Source: Desulforegula conservatrix Mb1Pa
Lineage (GTDB): Bacteria > Desulfobacterota > Desulfobacteria > Desulfobacterales > Desulforegulaceae
Reading direction: 5' to 3'
Assembly: GCF_000426225.1 (NCBI RefSeq)
Contig: NZ_AUEY01000015.1
Coordinates: 1-64,000 of the forward strand
Length of the DNA stretch: 64,000 bases
The notes beneath the pieces are model-generated. The model searched no databases. It was not told the DNA's origin and saw only the letters and a list, made by a program, of their open reading frames with translations. Shown here piece by piece: positions 16,506-25,592 of the stretch (within the stretch, counting starts at the first letter, position 1; the number at the start of each line of letters is the position of its first letter). A program made the position numbers and the translations under genes.

Positions 16506-16886
16506 CTAAATTTCATCAAGGGCTGAATCGCCGCTTTCACCGGTTCTGACCCTGATCGCATCAGTTGCCGGAAGGATAAAAATCTTGCCGTCGCCGGCTT
16601 TTCCTGTTTTATTGACCTTGATTATAGTTTTGACTATTCGGTCAACCATCTTGTCCGGCACAACCATTGTAAGCAGGCGTTTTGGAATCAGCCTGTTTGT
16701 CTGGCCAAGCTGGGAAATGGCCTCCTCGTATCCAAGTTCAGCGCCTTTAAGGAGTGAAAGATCAACAAGCCCCTTACCTCGTCCGAGAACTTCCCTCGCG
16801 GTCATGGAAGAAATCCCTGCTTCGGTGAGGGCTGCCTTTGTCTTGTTCATCATGTCCATTCGGACAATAGCCAGGACTTCTTTCAT
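16506..16886 (-). CDS. nifI2: PII-family nitrogenase regulator NifI2
   Basis: A 126-residue GlnB-type protein. With NifI1 it forms the complex that inhibits dinitrogenase after ammonium addition and is relieved by 2-oxoglutarate, as shown in methanogens. It has the PII N-terminus MKEVLAIVRMDMMNKTKAAL, a T-loop region (LGRGKGLVDLS...) and the C-terminal GKAGDGKIFILPATDAIRVRTGE. The start overlaps nifI1 by four bases (ATGA). The position between nifH and nifD is the family hallmark. Confidence 0.94.
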   Translation of the reverse strand: MKEVLAIVRMDMMNKTKAALTEAGISSMTAREVLGRGKGLVDLSLLKGAELGYEEAISQLGQTNRLIPKRLLTMVVPDKMVDRIVKTIIKVNKTGKAGDGKIFILPATDAIRVRTGESGDSALDEI

Positions 16887-17239
16887 ATTTTGACCTCCTC
16901 AAGTTCGCCTGAAGGCAATTCCTTAATTCCTGAACTTATGGTGTAAGACTCAAGCACAGGGGTTATAAAAATTTTGCCGTCTCCGTAAGCGCCCTTGTCA
17001 CCTGTACGTGCCGCCTTTATAATAGTCTTGACAACGAAATCCTTGTCCTGGGGTTTAACAACTGTGAAAATCAGGTTTTTTGAAATCTCGTCATATGTGA
17101 TTTCACCTATTTTGATTCCGCGCTGCTTTCCTCGGCCAACTACAGGGAATTTAGTTACGGCAGGAAAGCCTGCTTCCATGAGTGAGGCAAGAACACAATC
17201 TGTCTTTTCCGGTCTTATTATAGCTCTGATCATTATCAT
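16883..17239 (-). CDS. nifI1: PII-family nitrogenase regulator NifI1
   Basis: A 118-residue GlnB-type protein with MIMIRAIIRPEKTDCVLASL, a T-loop around VVGRGKQRGIKIGEI and the closing GAYGDGKIFITPVLESYTI. It acts with NifI2 in post-translational nitrogenase switch-off. It lies about 80 bases after nifH and overlaps nifI2. AAGGAGAAACTCC precedes the ATG. The Tyr that is uridylylated in classical GlnB is not in an obvious position in this T-loop. Confidence 0.94.
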   Translation of the reverse strand: MIMIRAIIRPEKTDCVLASLMEAGFPAVTKFPVVGRGKQRGIKIGEITYDEISKNLIFTVVKPQDKDFVVKTIIKAARTGDKGAYGDGKIFITPVLESYTISSGIKELPSGELEEVKI

Positions 17240-17317
17240 GGAGTTTCTCCTTATTATCGTAGGCCAAATTAGAGCGCCCTTTGCTCGTAATCAGGCAAAA
17301 TTAATTTAAATTCTGAA

Positions 17318-18145
<828 letters not shown>

Positions 18146-18249
18146 TCATCTCCTTTATTATTACTTGTTAAAATTCCAAGTTGCCTGACGTCTTGTGAAC
18201 CCTTAAGCAAAGCCAATTTTATTCACAGCACAAACACGCTTTCTTACAA

Positions 18250-18265
18250 TGCACTTAACGTGCCA
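18250..18265 (-). promoter_or_regulatory. Sigma-54 (-24/-12) promoter of the nif operon
   Basis: On the minus strand the sequence is TGGCACG-TTAA-GTGCA. The consensus is TGGCACG-N4-TTGCA, so the -24 GG and the -12 GC are intact with correct spacing. It lies about 108 bases before the nifH start. Confidence 0.8.
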
Positions 18266-18318
18266 ATACTATTCAAGATTAATGAGATAAGATAACATAC
18301 TTATTTTATGATATATTC

Positions 18319-18344
18319 TTGAATAGATTATATACTGTATTCAA
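18319..18344. promoter_or_regulatory. Operator-like inverted repeat upstream of nifH
   Basis: TTGAATA-N12-TATTCAA, about 55-80 bases upstream of the sigma-54 promoter. An activator or repressor site is inferred only from symmetry and position. Confidence 0.4.
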
Positions 18345-18373
18345 TTAATTTGTTTCAAATTTGTTACACTATA

Positions 18374-18394
18374 TGCAAATATTACATATTTGCA
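18374..18394. promoter_or_regulatory. Perfect 21-bp palindrome upstream of nifH
   Basis: TGCAAATAT-TAC-ATATTTGCA, centred about 120 bases upstream of the sigma-54 promoter, where an enhancer-binding protein would sit. It does not match the NifA motif TGT-N10-ACA. Confidence 0.5.
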
Positions 18395-18525
18395 TTTTGT
18401 AGAAAAATAAAGAAGGGAGCATGAAAGATATTAAGATCTTTTTTCCATTATTTCAGGATATTATAATTACAGATATTTATTCGTGAGTTTTATTTGTTCA
18501 TCCTAATATAAAATCAATATTGATA

Positions 18526-18612
18526 AGGTCTCAAAAAGTTCTATTATCGTCATTCCGGTGCAGGCCGTAATCCATAAGCAACTGAAAATAAAGGATACCT
18601 GATCAAGTCCGG
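18526..18612 (+). repeat. Interspersed hairpin repeat, family A
   Basis: TCTCAAAAAGTTCTATTATC, GTCATTCCGGTGCAGGCC and CCTGATCAAGTCCGGGCA match the family, with a decayed right end. Confidence 0.7.
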
Positions 18613-18925
18613 GCAATATTTTCAGAATATCACAGAGTCTGATTTGCGAAGAAGAAAAGGAATCGTGGCTTTTTAAAGCTTTTCAGGATTCAAAAATCTA
18701 AAAATAATTATACAAAAATGTTATTTAATGTTTGGAGTCACTGTTCAGGAATTTTTTTAAAATGCGCGCCGAGTCCATTTTGGGGAGTGGCAGAACCAGG
18801 GTCTTTCGAAGGGCTTTATGATATCGCAAGAGTTTTCTATGCGGCTTTTACAGGCTTCAATCGGGATACGACAGCTACCACCGACAGCAAGGAGCCGGTG
18901 GTTTGTTAAAAAAATGGTAAGAAGG

Positions 18926-19035
18926 TCGCAAAAAGTTCTATTAGCGTCATTCCGGCGCAGGCCGGAATACAGAAATGACAAAGATACCTGATCAAGTCGG
19001 ACATGATGCCGACGCCTTTTTATGACTTTTGTGAG
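18926..19035 (+). repeat. Interspersed hairpin repeat, family A
   Basis: GTCGCAAAAAGTTC...GTCATTCCGGCGCAGGCCGG...GATCAAGTCGGACATGATGCC...ATGACTTTTGTGAGATTATCA. This copy has both ends. Confidence 0.8.
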
Positions 19036-19244
19036 ATTATCAGTTTTAAAAACACGATAATATAATAATTAACGCTTGCTTTTATCGTATTTTGTTTATA
19101 TGCGCATTAAAACAATTATTAATGAGAAGCTGACCGGAACTTAAGCCAACAGGCCATACACTCGGTTGATTTCAGCAGCAACACCGCTCATTATCTTTAT
19201 GAACAGTTAAAACAGGATTTATTGGGGTCACAGCATTAGTTTGT

Positions 19245-20117
19245 ATGGAAAATAGTTCTAACAAAATACAAAACCCACACGATAGTTTTTTCAGGGAAGT
19301 ATGGACAAACTCTGAAACAGCTCGCAGTTTTGTAGAAAACTACCTGCCGCAGGGAATCGTTTCCTCAATAAATATTGATACGCTTGAAATCTGTAAGGAT
19401 TCTTACGTCACAGATGAACTCAGCGATTTTTTTTCAGATATATTATATAAAGTAACAATTGGTGAGGATTCAGGGTTTGTATATTTTCTCTTTGAGCATA
19501 AAAGCTTCAAGGACAAAAACATTCATTTTCAGCTTTTGCAGTATATTGTTGAAATATGGCGCCTGCATGGATCTAAAAATAAAAAAGGCAAGCTGCCTCC
19601 TATTATTCCCATAGTTATTTACCATGGCAAAAAAACTGGAAAATGAATCCAAATTTTTCGTCAGCAGTTTCAATACCATCAGACGAATTAAAATGACTTG
19701 TCCCTGATTTTGATTTTATTATTTATGATCTTTCCAAATATAACGACAAAGACATCATAGGGAGTATCCTTTTAAAAATAACACTCCTGATTCTAAAGCA
19801 TATACGAGATCCGGAACTAAACTCCCGTCTTCCGGATATCTTCGCACTTCTTGCGGAAGTGAATATATCAGGGAAAAGGAAGTGGCAACTGCCTTAACCA
19901 CTGCGGTTGGGCCAAAAAAGGCGTACAGCAGGGAGCACAATCATTACAGGAGAGCCTTAGGTTTATGATTTCTATACTTTATGGAAATACCGAAACTCCC
20001 ATAAAAATGATTCAGAAAATAAAAAGCATAAATGATTTGGCAACCTTGAATACAATTTTAAAAGCTGTAAAAAATAAAAGCTCTATCGATGAAATTTTAA
20101 ATCAGCCATTATCTTGA
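19245..20117 (+). pseudogene. Rpn-family PD-(D/E)XK nuclease/transposase, disrupted
   Basis: The first 133 codons read as a typical Rpn (recombination-promoting nuclease / putative transposase) N-terminus: NPHDSFFREVWTN, SETARSFVENYLP and the catalytic-type FLFEHKSFKD, up to PIVIYHGKKTGK. The frame then breaks at 19646. Family-like protein continues in another frame from about 19705 (FDFIIYDLSKYNDKDIIG, LNSRLPDIFALLAEV), with further stops and shifts near 19895-19970. It then resumes as RFMISILYGN...SINDLATLNTILKA to the TGA at 20115-20117. At least two frameshifts or stops make it inactive as full-length protein. It marks the left border of the AT-rich EPS region. Confidence 0.8.
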
Positions 20118-20247
20118 TTTTACAACCCTTTATGGAGTTAAATATTTTTAGCATTATTTATTCAAATTTGATGGATGAGCGATCAGCAATAACTGAAACC
20201 CAGGTTTTTATGGCGTCATCAGTTTTGTATTTCAAAAAGAATTTTAT

Positions 20248-21522
20248 ATGATTCTAAGATTGAGACAATTAGCAAAAAAACAGCATGGAATTCTCTATGC
20301 GCTCATTGATCAGGCAATAGTCAGCGGTTGTAATTTTTTGACGGGTATTATTATTGCAAGATTTCTTGGAGTTAATGAATACGGTAAATTTACCTTAGCA
20401 TGGATGACTGTTTTATTTTTTAACAGTATCCAACTTGCAGTGATAATAAGTCCTATGATGAGTCTTGCACCCTCAAAAAAAGAACCGAAAGAAAAAGAAG
20501 CTTTTTATAATAATTTTTTTTCATTGCAATTACTATTAACAATTTTTTCTGTAATATTTCTTTTTTCAGCCATAAAAATCAGCATTTACTTCAAGCCAGA
20601 GATGAATCTACAAGCTTTGTGCTTTCCCTTATGCTGTTCTCTTGCCGCATATCAAGTGCAGGATTTTTACAGAAGGTTCTTTTTCTCAAAAAATTCACAT
20701 AAAGAAGCATTATTAAATGACTGTGTGAGTTACCTTGGGCAGCTTATAATGCTTATTATTCTTTTTAAATTTATATCTCTTAATACTTTGGATGTTCTGT
20801 ATGTTGTATCTGGAACTTCACTTGTGGCAGTAATATTAGGGTATTTCAGAAGCAAAGGTCTTAGAATTAATCTAAACCACACCAATATAAAGAAATCCAT
20901 AATTGATAACTGGCGCATGACAAAATGGCTTCTTTTCAGTGCATTCTTACAATGGACTACTGGCAATTTTTTTATTGTGACAGTTGCGAGTATCAATGGA
21001 GCATCTGCAGCCGGTGCAATACGTGCTACTCAAAATTTAATTGCAATTACACACGTTTTCTTCCAGGCATTTGAAAACATTTTCCCATCCAAAATGACAA
21101 AAATATTTTTAAGTAAGGGCCTTGATGGTCTGAAGTCGTATGTCTTAAAAGTATCATTTTGGGGTTGCGTGTTAGTATCATTCATAGTAGCTGGAATAGC
21201 ATTATTCCCATCTTTTTGGCTAACCCTGTTTTATGGGAAAAAATATATCGCCTACGCCAATATATTAACTTGGTGGGGCCCTATTTACATATTAATGTAT
21301 TTAAATTTCCCGCTGCGAGCGGCATTTAGAACGATTGATTATACAAAAGCAATATTTATTTCCTATGGTTTGATGTCTGTATTTACATTGCTCTCTGCTA
21401 ATAAATTGACTGTATTATTTGGTGCCAGTGGAGCAATGATTGGAATATTGCTGACTCAAATTATTTCATGCATAATCTTATTCTTTTTATTTTTTAAAAG
21501 CAAAAAAACTATTAAATCATGA
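20248..21522 (+). CDS. Polysaccharide flippase, Wzx-like (MOP superfamily)
   Basis: A 424-residue protein with about 12 hydrophobic segments. The N-terminal DQAIVSGCNFLTGIIIARFL and EYGKFTLAWMTVLFF are typical of oligosaccharide flippases, which move undecaprenyl-linked repeat units across the inner membrane. The ATG has no strong Shine-Dalgarno sequence. The stop overlaps the next gene by four bases (ATGA), and the partner is a Wzy-like polymerase. Base composition is visibly more AT-rich than the nif region. Confidence 0.88.
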   Translation: MILRLRQLAKKQHGILYALIDQAIVSGCNFLTGIIIARFLGVNEYGKFTLAWMTVLFFNSIQLAVIISPMMSLAPSKKEPKEKEAFYNNFFSLQLLLTIFSVIFLFSAIKISIYFKPEMNLQALCFPLCCSLAAYQVQDFYRRFFFSKNSHKEALLNDCVSYLGQLIMLIILFKFISLNTLDVLYVVSGTSLVAVILGYFRSKGLRINLNHTNIKKSIIDNWRMTKWLLFSAFLQWTTGNFFIVTVASINGASAAGAIRATQNLIAITHVFFQAFENIFPSKMTKIFLSKGLDGLKSYVLKVSFWGCVLVSFIVAGIALFPSFWLTLFYGKKYIAYANILTWWGPIYILMYLNFPLRAAFRTIDYTKAIFISYGLMSVFTLLSANKLTVLFGASGAMIGILLTQIISCIILFFLFFKSKKTIKS

Positions 21523-22901
21523 ATATATCTGCATTCGTTTACTTTAATATAGTAATAATTGGATCAATTATTCTTTTTGTTTTGTCCCGTTTCAAACCTG
21601 TAAGCATATGGAAACAGGCTTTTTTTTCAGACAAACTTTTTTTAATTACTTCGCTTATAATTTGTTGCATGCTTTTCTGGCCAAATAATTATCGTGAAAG
21701 CGCTTTTTCTATCGAGTCGAGTTTAGGTGCCAATAGATATATTCGAATAATTGCTTATTTGCTTATATTTGCTTATTGCTCTTTTAAACTTCACACGAAG
21801 CACAGTTTTATTAGAATGTCGTATGTAAAATGGTATATCATATATATTATAGTATGTTTTTTATCTGCTTTTTATTCCCCATTCCCAGAAGAAACACTAT
21901 GGAAATCATTTGAACTATTGCTATGTGTAACGTTAGTTTTTTTATATTTTCAATCATCACGCCATGAAAAAGATTACTATTATAAATTAGTGCATGGATT
22001 AACTTTTATAATATTCGCATTGGTATTATTTTCTTTGGTTGGAATATTGATTTACCCTGAGCTTTCACGGGATGTAGGGACAGTTTTCATTAGAGAAAAT
22101 ACTATGGTGGATATAACTTCAATATCTATGGGAGGAATTATTCCTCAAATACACCCTAATACTCTAAGTCAATTATCTGGCATAATTTTTTTTATTGGTA
22201 TTACAACTTTTTATTATGAAAAAAGGCATAAAAATGGTTGCTTTTTTGTTATTTTAGTTGGTCTATTAACCTTACTTATAGCGCATAGCAGAACTTCTAT
22301 TATTGCAACTATAATATTTTTTTTATTATATTTAGTTTTCAATAACAAATGGAGATCTATTGTTACAATTGTAATTACAGGCATAATTGCTTTTGTTTTA
22401 TATAGTGATTTTATTTTAGCTTTTATTTTAAGAGGCCAAGACAAAAATCTTTTTTTATCAATGTCTGGAAGAAGTAATATTTGGTCAATAGCGTATAACG
22501 CTTTCATCGAAGACCCTTTGCTTGGAAAAGGCTTCTATTCTGGCCATAAATCCCTTGATATGTCCAAAATCTTATCTGTTTTTTCAAATATTGATAACAC
22601 ATATTTGGAAAGCTTAGTAAATGTTGGGGTAATTGGTACTTTTTTCCTCATAACATTTGCTTTCACATTAGTATTTGATTCTTTCAAAATGCTTATAGTC
22701 CAAAGACGTATATGGTCTACAGATGACTACATAATATTGTCCTATTTATGTATTTTTGAGTCTTTTGTAATATTCAGATCTTTTGCAGGCCCGAGTTATC
22801 AGATTATGCATATTAATCTGTTTATTATGCTTGTTTCAGCAGCGGCTATTACTCTCTTAAAGAGAGAGAAAAAATTTTATAAACTTCCTAATTATCAGTA
22901 A
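21519..22901 (+). CDS. O-antigen polymerase/ligase-like membrane protein (Wzy candidate)
   Basis: A 460-residue protein with 10-12 transmembrane segments and a periplasmic loop that includes LGKGFYSGHKSLDMSK and DNTYLESLVNVGVIG. This is the Wzy_C-type pattern (GxGF...(H/D)N.YLE). AHSRTSIIATIIFF corresponds to the conserved SRT/SRG block of the ligase family. It is coupled to the flippase by ATGA. Polymerase is favoured over ligase by this coupling; a second Wzy_C protein lies at 40648. Confidence 0.8.
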   Translation: MNISAFVYFNIVIIGSIILFVLSRFKPVSIWKQAFFSDKLFLITSLIICCMLFWPNNYRESAFSIESSLGANRYIRIIAYLLIFAYCSFKLHTKHSFIRMSYVKWYIIYIIVCFLSAFYSPFPEETLWKSFELLLCVTLVFLYFQSSRHEKDYYYKLVHGLTFIIFALVLFSLVGILIYPELSRDVGTVFIRENTMVDITSISMGGIIPQIHPNTLSQLSGIIFFIGITTFYYEKRHKNGCFFVILVGLLTLLIAHSRTSIIATIIFFLLYLVFNNKWRSIVTIVITGIIAFVLYSDFILAFILRGQDKNLFLSMSGRSNIWSIAYNAFIEDPLLGKGFYSGHKSLDMSKILSVFSNIDNTYLESLVNVGVIGTFFLITFAFTLVFDSFKMLIVQRRIWSTDDYIILSYLCIFESFVIFRSFAGPSYQIMHINLFIMLVSAAAITLLKREKKFYKLPNYQ

Positions 22902-22959
22902 GTTAGATATAGAATGCGATTACTAAATTTAGGAAATATAATAAATTAATAAGGGCAAA

Positions 22960-23130
22960 AAAACCTGTATCATTGGCAATAACGTCTGGTGAGTACAAGA
23001 GTTATAGGTATCCCTGGTGCTCAAATAGGTGATAATACAATTATTGGAGCAGGATAAATAGTGACAAAAGTATCCCTGCAATCTCTATTGCCACTGGTAA
23101 TCCCGCTAAAGTTATTAAAAAAGAGATAAA
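22960..23130 (+). pseudogene. Remnant of a hexapeptide-repeat acetyltransferase C-terminus
   Basis: The stretch translates in pieces as RVIGIPGAQIGDNTIIGAG, a stop, IVTK, then after a frameshift SIPAISIATGNPAKVIKK. This is the familiar left-handed beta-helix end of CysE/LpxA-type sugar O-acetyltransferases (usually VTKDIPANSIAVGNPAKVIK). Only the last 50-60 codons remain. It directly precedes the gene at 23135. Confidence 0.75.
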
Positions 23131-23134
23131 AACA

Positions 23135-24478
23135 ATGCATTATAAATACTCAAATACATCAATATTTAATATATTTACTCGCTTTTTAGAAGATGAAGGA
23201 ATTAAATATTGCATTGTAGGTAACACATCTGAATTCTCTTATAACATTGAAGGCGACGTTGATATAGTCATAGAAAGCAGACCTGCCAAAGAGATAAATA
23301 AAATTATATCTTTTTTTTCTGATAATAATGAGCTTTGTCTTGTTCAAATGCTTCAACATGAACAATGTGCATATTATTTTGTACTATTCAAACAGAATGA
23401 TAGCCAATTAATTAATATAAAGCTGGATATATGCTCAGATTATCTCAGAAATGGAAAAAAGTTTCTTAAATCGGATGAAATACTGAGCTCTATAACCAAA
23501 GCTAAAAACGTGCAAGAAAACCATATCGAGATCGAGTTCTTTGTTCCTTCCACAGAAATGAATTTCATTTATTATCTTCTAAAAAAAACAGATAAAAAAA
23601 GTATTAATCAGAAACAGTATTTATTTCTTAAAAAGCTATGGAATGAAGAACCTGAATCATGCTTGAATCAGATAAAACGATTCTGGCAGAGTCCATATGA
23701 TCAAGGCGTTATTTCAACTGCTTTTGAAACAAACAATCAGGCAACGTTGCAAAAAAAGCTCCCACACCTTAAAGATCAGCTTCATCGAACACTTCGTTAT
23801 ACATCAAAGAATCTTACAAACGAAATATTCAGGCTGCTGAAAAGAATCTGTCAGCCTACCGGACTTTTTGTAGTAATCATGGGGCCTGACGGATCTGGTA
23901 AAAGTACTGTCATAAATGCTGTCAGGAAAGATCTTGAACCAGCTTTCAGAAACAAGGATTATTTTCACCTGAAACCAGATGTTTTTAAAAGATCAAAAGG
24001 GAATGCCGGGCCAGTATTAAACCCGCACAATGAACCTCCAAGAACGCCTCTGATGTCGTACCTTAAGCTGCTATACTTTTTAACAGATTATGTTTTCGGA
24101 TATTTTATTAAAATAAAACCAAGGCTAATTAGATCATCATTTGTTGTATTTGACCGATATTATCACGATCTGCTCGTTGATCCCAAGCGCTACAGATTTG
24201 CTTCTTCAATGAAGATTGCTAAATTTGTTGGCTCTCTTATACCAAAACCAGACTTATGGATTTTTTTAAACGCGAGTCCGGAGGAAATTCAGAAAAGAAA
24301 ACAGGAAGTCCCTTTTGAAGAAAGCCAGAGGGCATGCAAAGAATATCTAAAATTAGCCTCAACACTAAAAAACAGCTTAATAATCGATGCGTCCCAACCT
24401 GCCGATAAGGTAATAAATGACGTAAACAAGGCTATACTTACCCATATGGCAAACAGATTCAAGCAAAGACATTTGTAA
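23135..24478 (+). CDS. Nucleotidyltransferase-like / thymidylate-kinase-like fusion protein
   Basis: A 447-residue two-part protein. Residues about 1-150 resemble a nucleotidyltransferase fold: CIVGNTSEFSYNIEGDVDIV carries a G-x-x-D-x-D pattern, with KLDICSDYL downstream as the possible third acidic strand. Residues about 245-440 are a thymidylate-kinase-like P-loop domain with Walker A GPDGSGKST near residue 250, VVFDRYYHDLLVDPKRYR (the DRY/DRW-type motif of TMK) and PDLWIFLNASPEEI. No nucleotide-synthesis role is expected inside an EPS operon. It probably phosphorylates or activates a sugar or lipid precursor, but the substrate is unknown. It ends one base before the next gene, a kinase-like protein, which suggests a functional pair. 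Confidence 0.7.
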   Translation: MHYKYSNTSIFNIFTRFLEDEGIKYCIVGNTSEFSYNIEGDVDIVIESRPAKEINKIISFFSDNNELCLVQMLQHEQCAYYFVLFKQNDSQLINIKLDICSDYLRNGKKFLKSDEILSSITKAKNVQENHIEIEFFVPSTEMNFIYYLLKKTDKKSINQKQYLFLKKLWNEEPESCLNQIKRFWQSPYDQGVISTAFETNNQATLQKKLPHLKDQLHRTLRYTSKNLTNEIFRLLKRICQPTGLFVVIMGPDGSGKSTVINAVRKDLEPAFRNKDYFHLKPDVFKRSKGNAGPVLNPHNEPPRTPLMSYLKLLYFLTDYVFGYFIKIKPRLIRSSFVVFDRYYHDLLVDPKRYRFASSMKIAKFVGSLIPKPDLWIFLNASPEEIQKRKQEVPFEESQRACKEYLKLASTLKNSLIIDASQPADKVINDVNKAILTHMANRFKQRHL

Positions 24479-24479
24479 G

Positions 24480-25592
24480 ATGAAAGATACATCTCCTGTA
24501 GAATACATATTAAAAAAAATCGGTTTATCATTATGCGATACAGGGAGTGAAAACGGTATTAATCGTTATCTCGTTATCCATAGCAAGGGAGAGCCAAGAT
24601 GGATTATTCCAGCAAAAAGTAAAGGCATAAATGCATTATGCTCTATATTGAATGAGTGGCGGCCATACAGCCTGATGGCTTTAATTAAATGGAGGTTTCT
24701 GGTTATTCTCTATCGCCTCAATCTTCTTCAACATCTGCCTCAGGTTAAAAAGATAGGATTCATATATAAGCATGATTTTTTGCGTAAAGCCTTTGGGAAT
24801 AGCAAAAAAGAACTTCTTATTTATATCGGAACTCCGGGGTATGAACGTAAAGCCGTCATAACAGTCCTGGATTCAATTTCTTTAAAGCCTGAGTGCATAT
24901 ATAAAATTCCTATTGAAAAAGGAGCTAATCATTCAATCATCAAAGAAGCAGAAACATTGAATATGCTTTCACGATATCAGATCAATGCACCAGCTGTAAT
25001 TGAATTTGATTCAATCAATGGCATTTCCAGCCAGACTTATGCTAATGGGTATTTATACAAGAGATCTCTTACTGATAAACACATTGACCTTTTGATCAAA
25101 ATGCCAAAAACAGGGAAGAAAATATCTTTTCTTGAGATAGGTCATAGCCTCAGGAAAGGGCTTGAAACAATCAGTTTAGATAAAAAGCTTAATCGTGGAT
25201 TATCTAAATTAACTGAAAGGTTTTCAGCTGACTGCCATTTTGACTCTGTATTTGTTCATGGTGACCTTGCCCCCTGGAATATCAAAATGCAGCATGATAA
25301 TCAGCTCTGCTGCATAGATTGGGAAAATGCCAATGAATTCGGTCTTCCTTTATATGATTTATGCCATTTTCATTTAATGCAGAGTTTTCTATTTGGAAAA
25401 GAATGGTCAATGATAAGATTTTTAAAAAACAATCAAATTATCAGATACTTGGAATTCCATTGTCTAAACAAAAAACAAGCTGAACTGCTTATATTATTTT
25501 ATCATTACGACTTGATACTAAAATCAATTATAAAACAGGATACATACGCATCTTTTCTAATCAGCAATCTCAGGAAAAACAGTCTAATATGA
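24480..25592 (+). CDS. APH/choline-kinase-like phosphotransferase in EPS locus
   Basis: A 370-residue protein whose C-terminal half has the aminoglycoside-phosphotransferase-like catalytic core: VFVHGDLAPWNIKM (HGDxxxxN) and CIDWENANEFGLPLYDL (the DxE/DWE metal site). An N-lobe KIPIEKGANHSIIKEAETL holds a candidate ATP-binding Lys and Glu. The first 120 residues are of unknown function. It follows the TMK-like gene by one base and overlaps the next glycosyltransferase by four. A sugar, teichoic-acid-like or choline-type substrate is possible; an antibiotic-resistance role is unlikely in this context. Confidence 0.7.
   Translation: MKDTSPVEYILKKIGLSLCDTGSENGINRYLVIHSKGEPRWIIPAKSKGINALCSILNEWRPYSLMALIKWRFLVILYRLNLLQHLPQVKKIGFIYKHDFLRKAFGNSKKELLIYIGTPGYERKAVITVLDSISLKPECIYKIPIEKGANHSIIKEAETLNMLSRYQINAPAVIEFDSINGISSQTYANGYLYKRSLTDKHIDLLIKMPKTGKKISFLEIGHSLRKGLETISLDKKLNRGLSKLTERFSADCHFDSVFVHGDLAPWNIKMQHDNQLCCIDWENANEFGLPLYDLCHFHLMQSFLFGKEWSMIRFLKNNQIIRYLEFHCLNKKQAELLILFYHYDLILKSIIKQDTYASFLISNLRKNSLI

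Noticed and set aside
18266-18450. NifA binding site TGT-N10-ACA upstream of nifH
   Set aside because: The closest candidates have wrong spacing (TGT-N12-ACA) or a wrong half-site.
18718-18909. Open frame of 63 codons between two repeats upstream of nifH
   Set aside because: No ribosome site, no motif, and it lies in repeat-rich non-coding sequence.
23135-24478. Plain thymidylate kinase for nucleotide metabolism
   Set aside because: The protein is more than twice the usual length, has an added nucleotidyltransferase-like domain and sits inside an EPS operon.
24480-25592. Aminoglycoside resistance gene
   Set aside because: Only the general kinase fold is shared; the long unrelated N-terminus and tight coupling to EPS genes point elsewhere.
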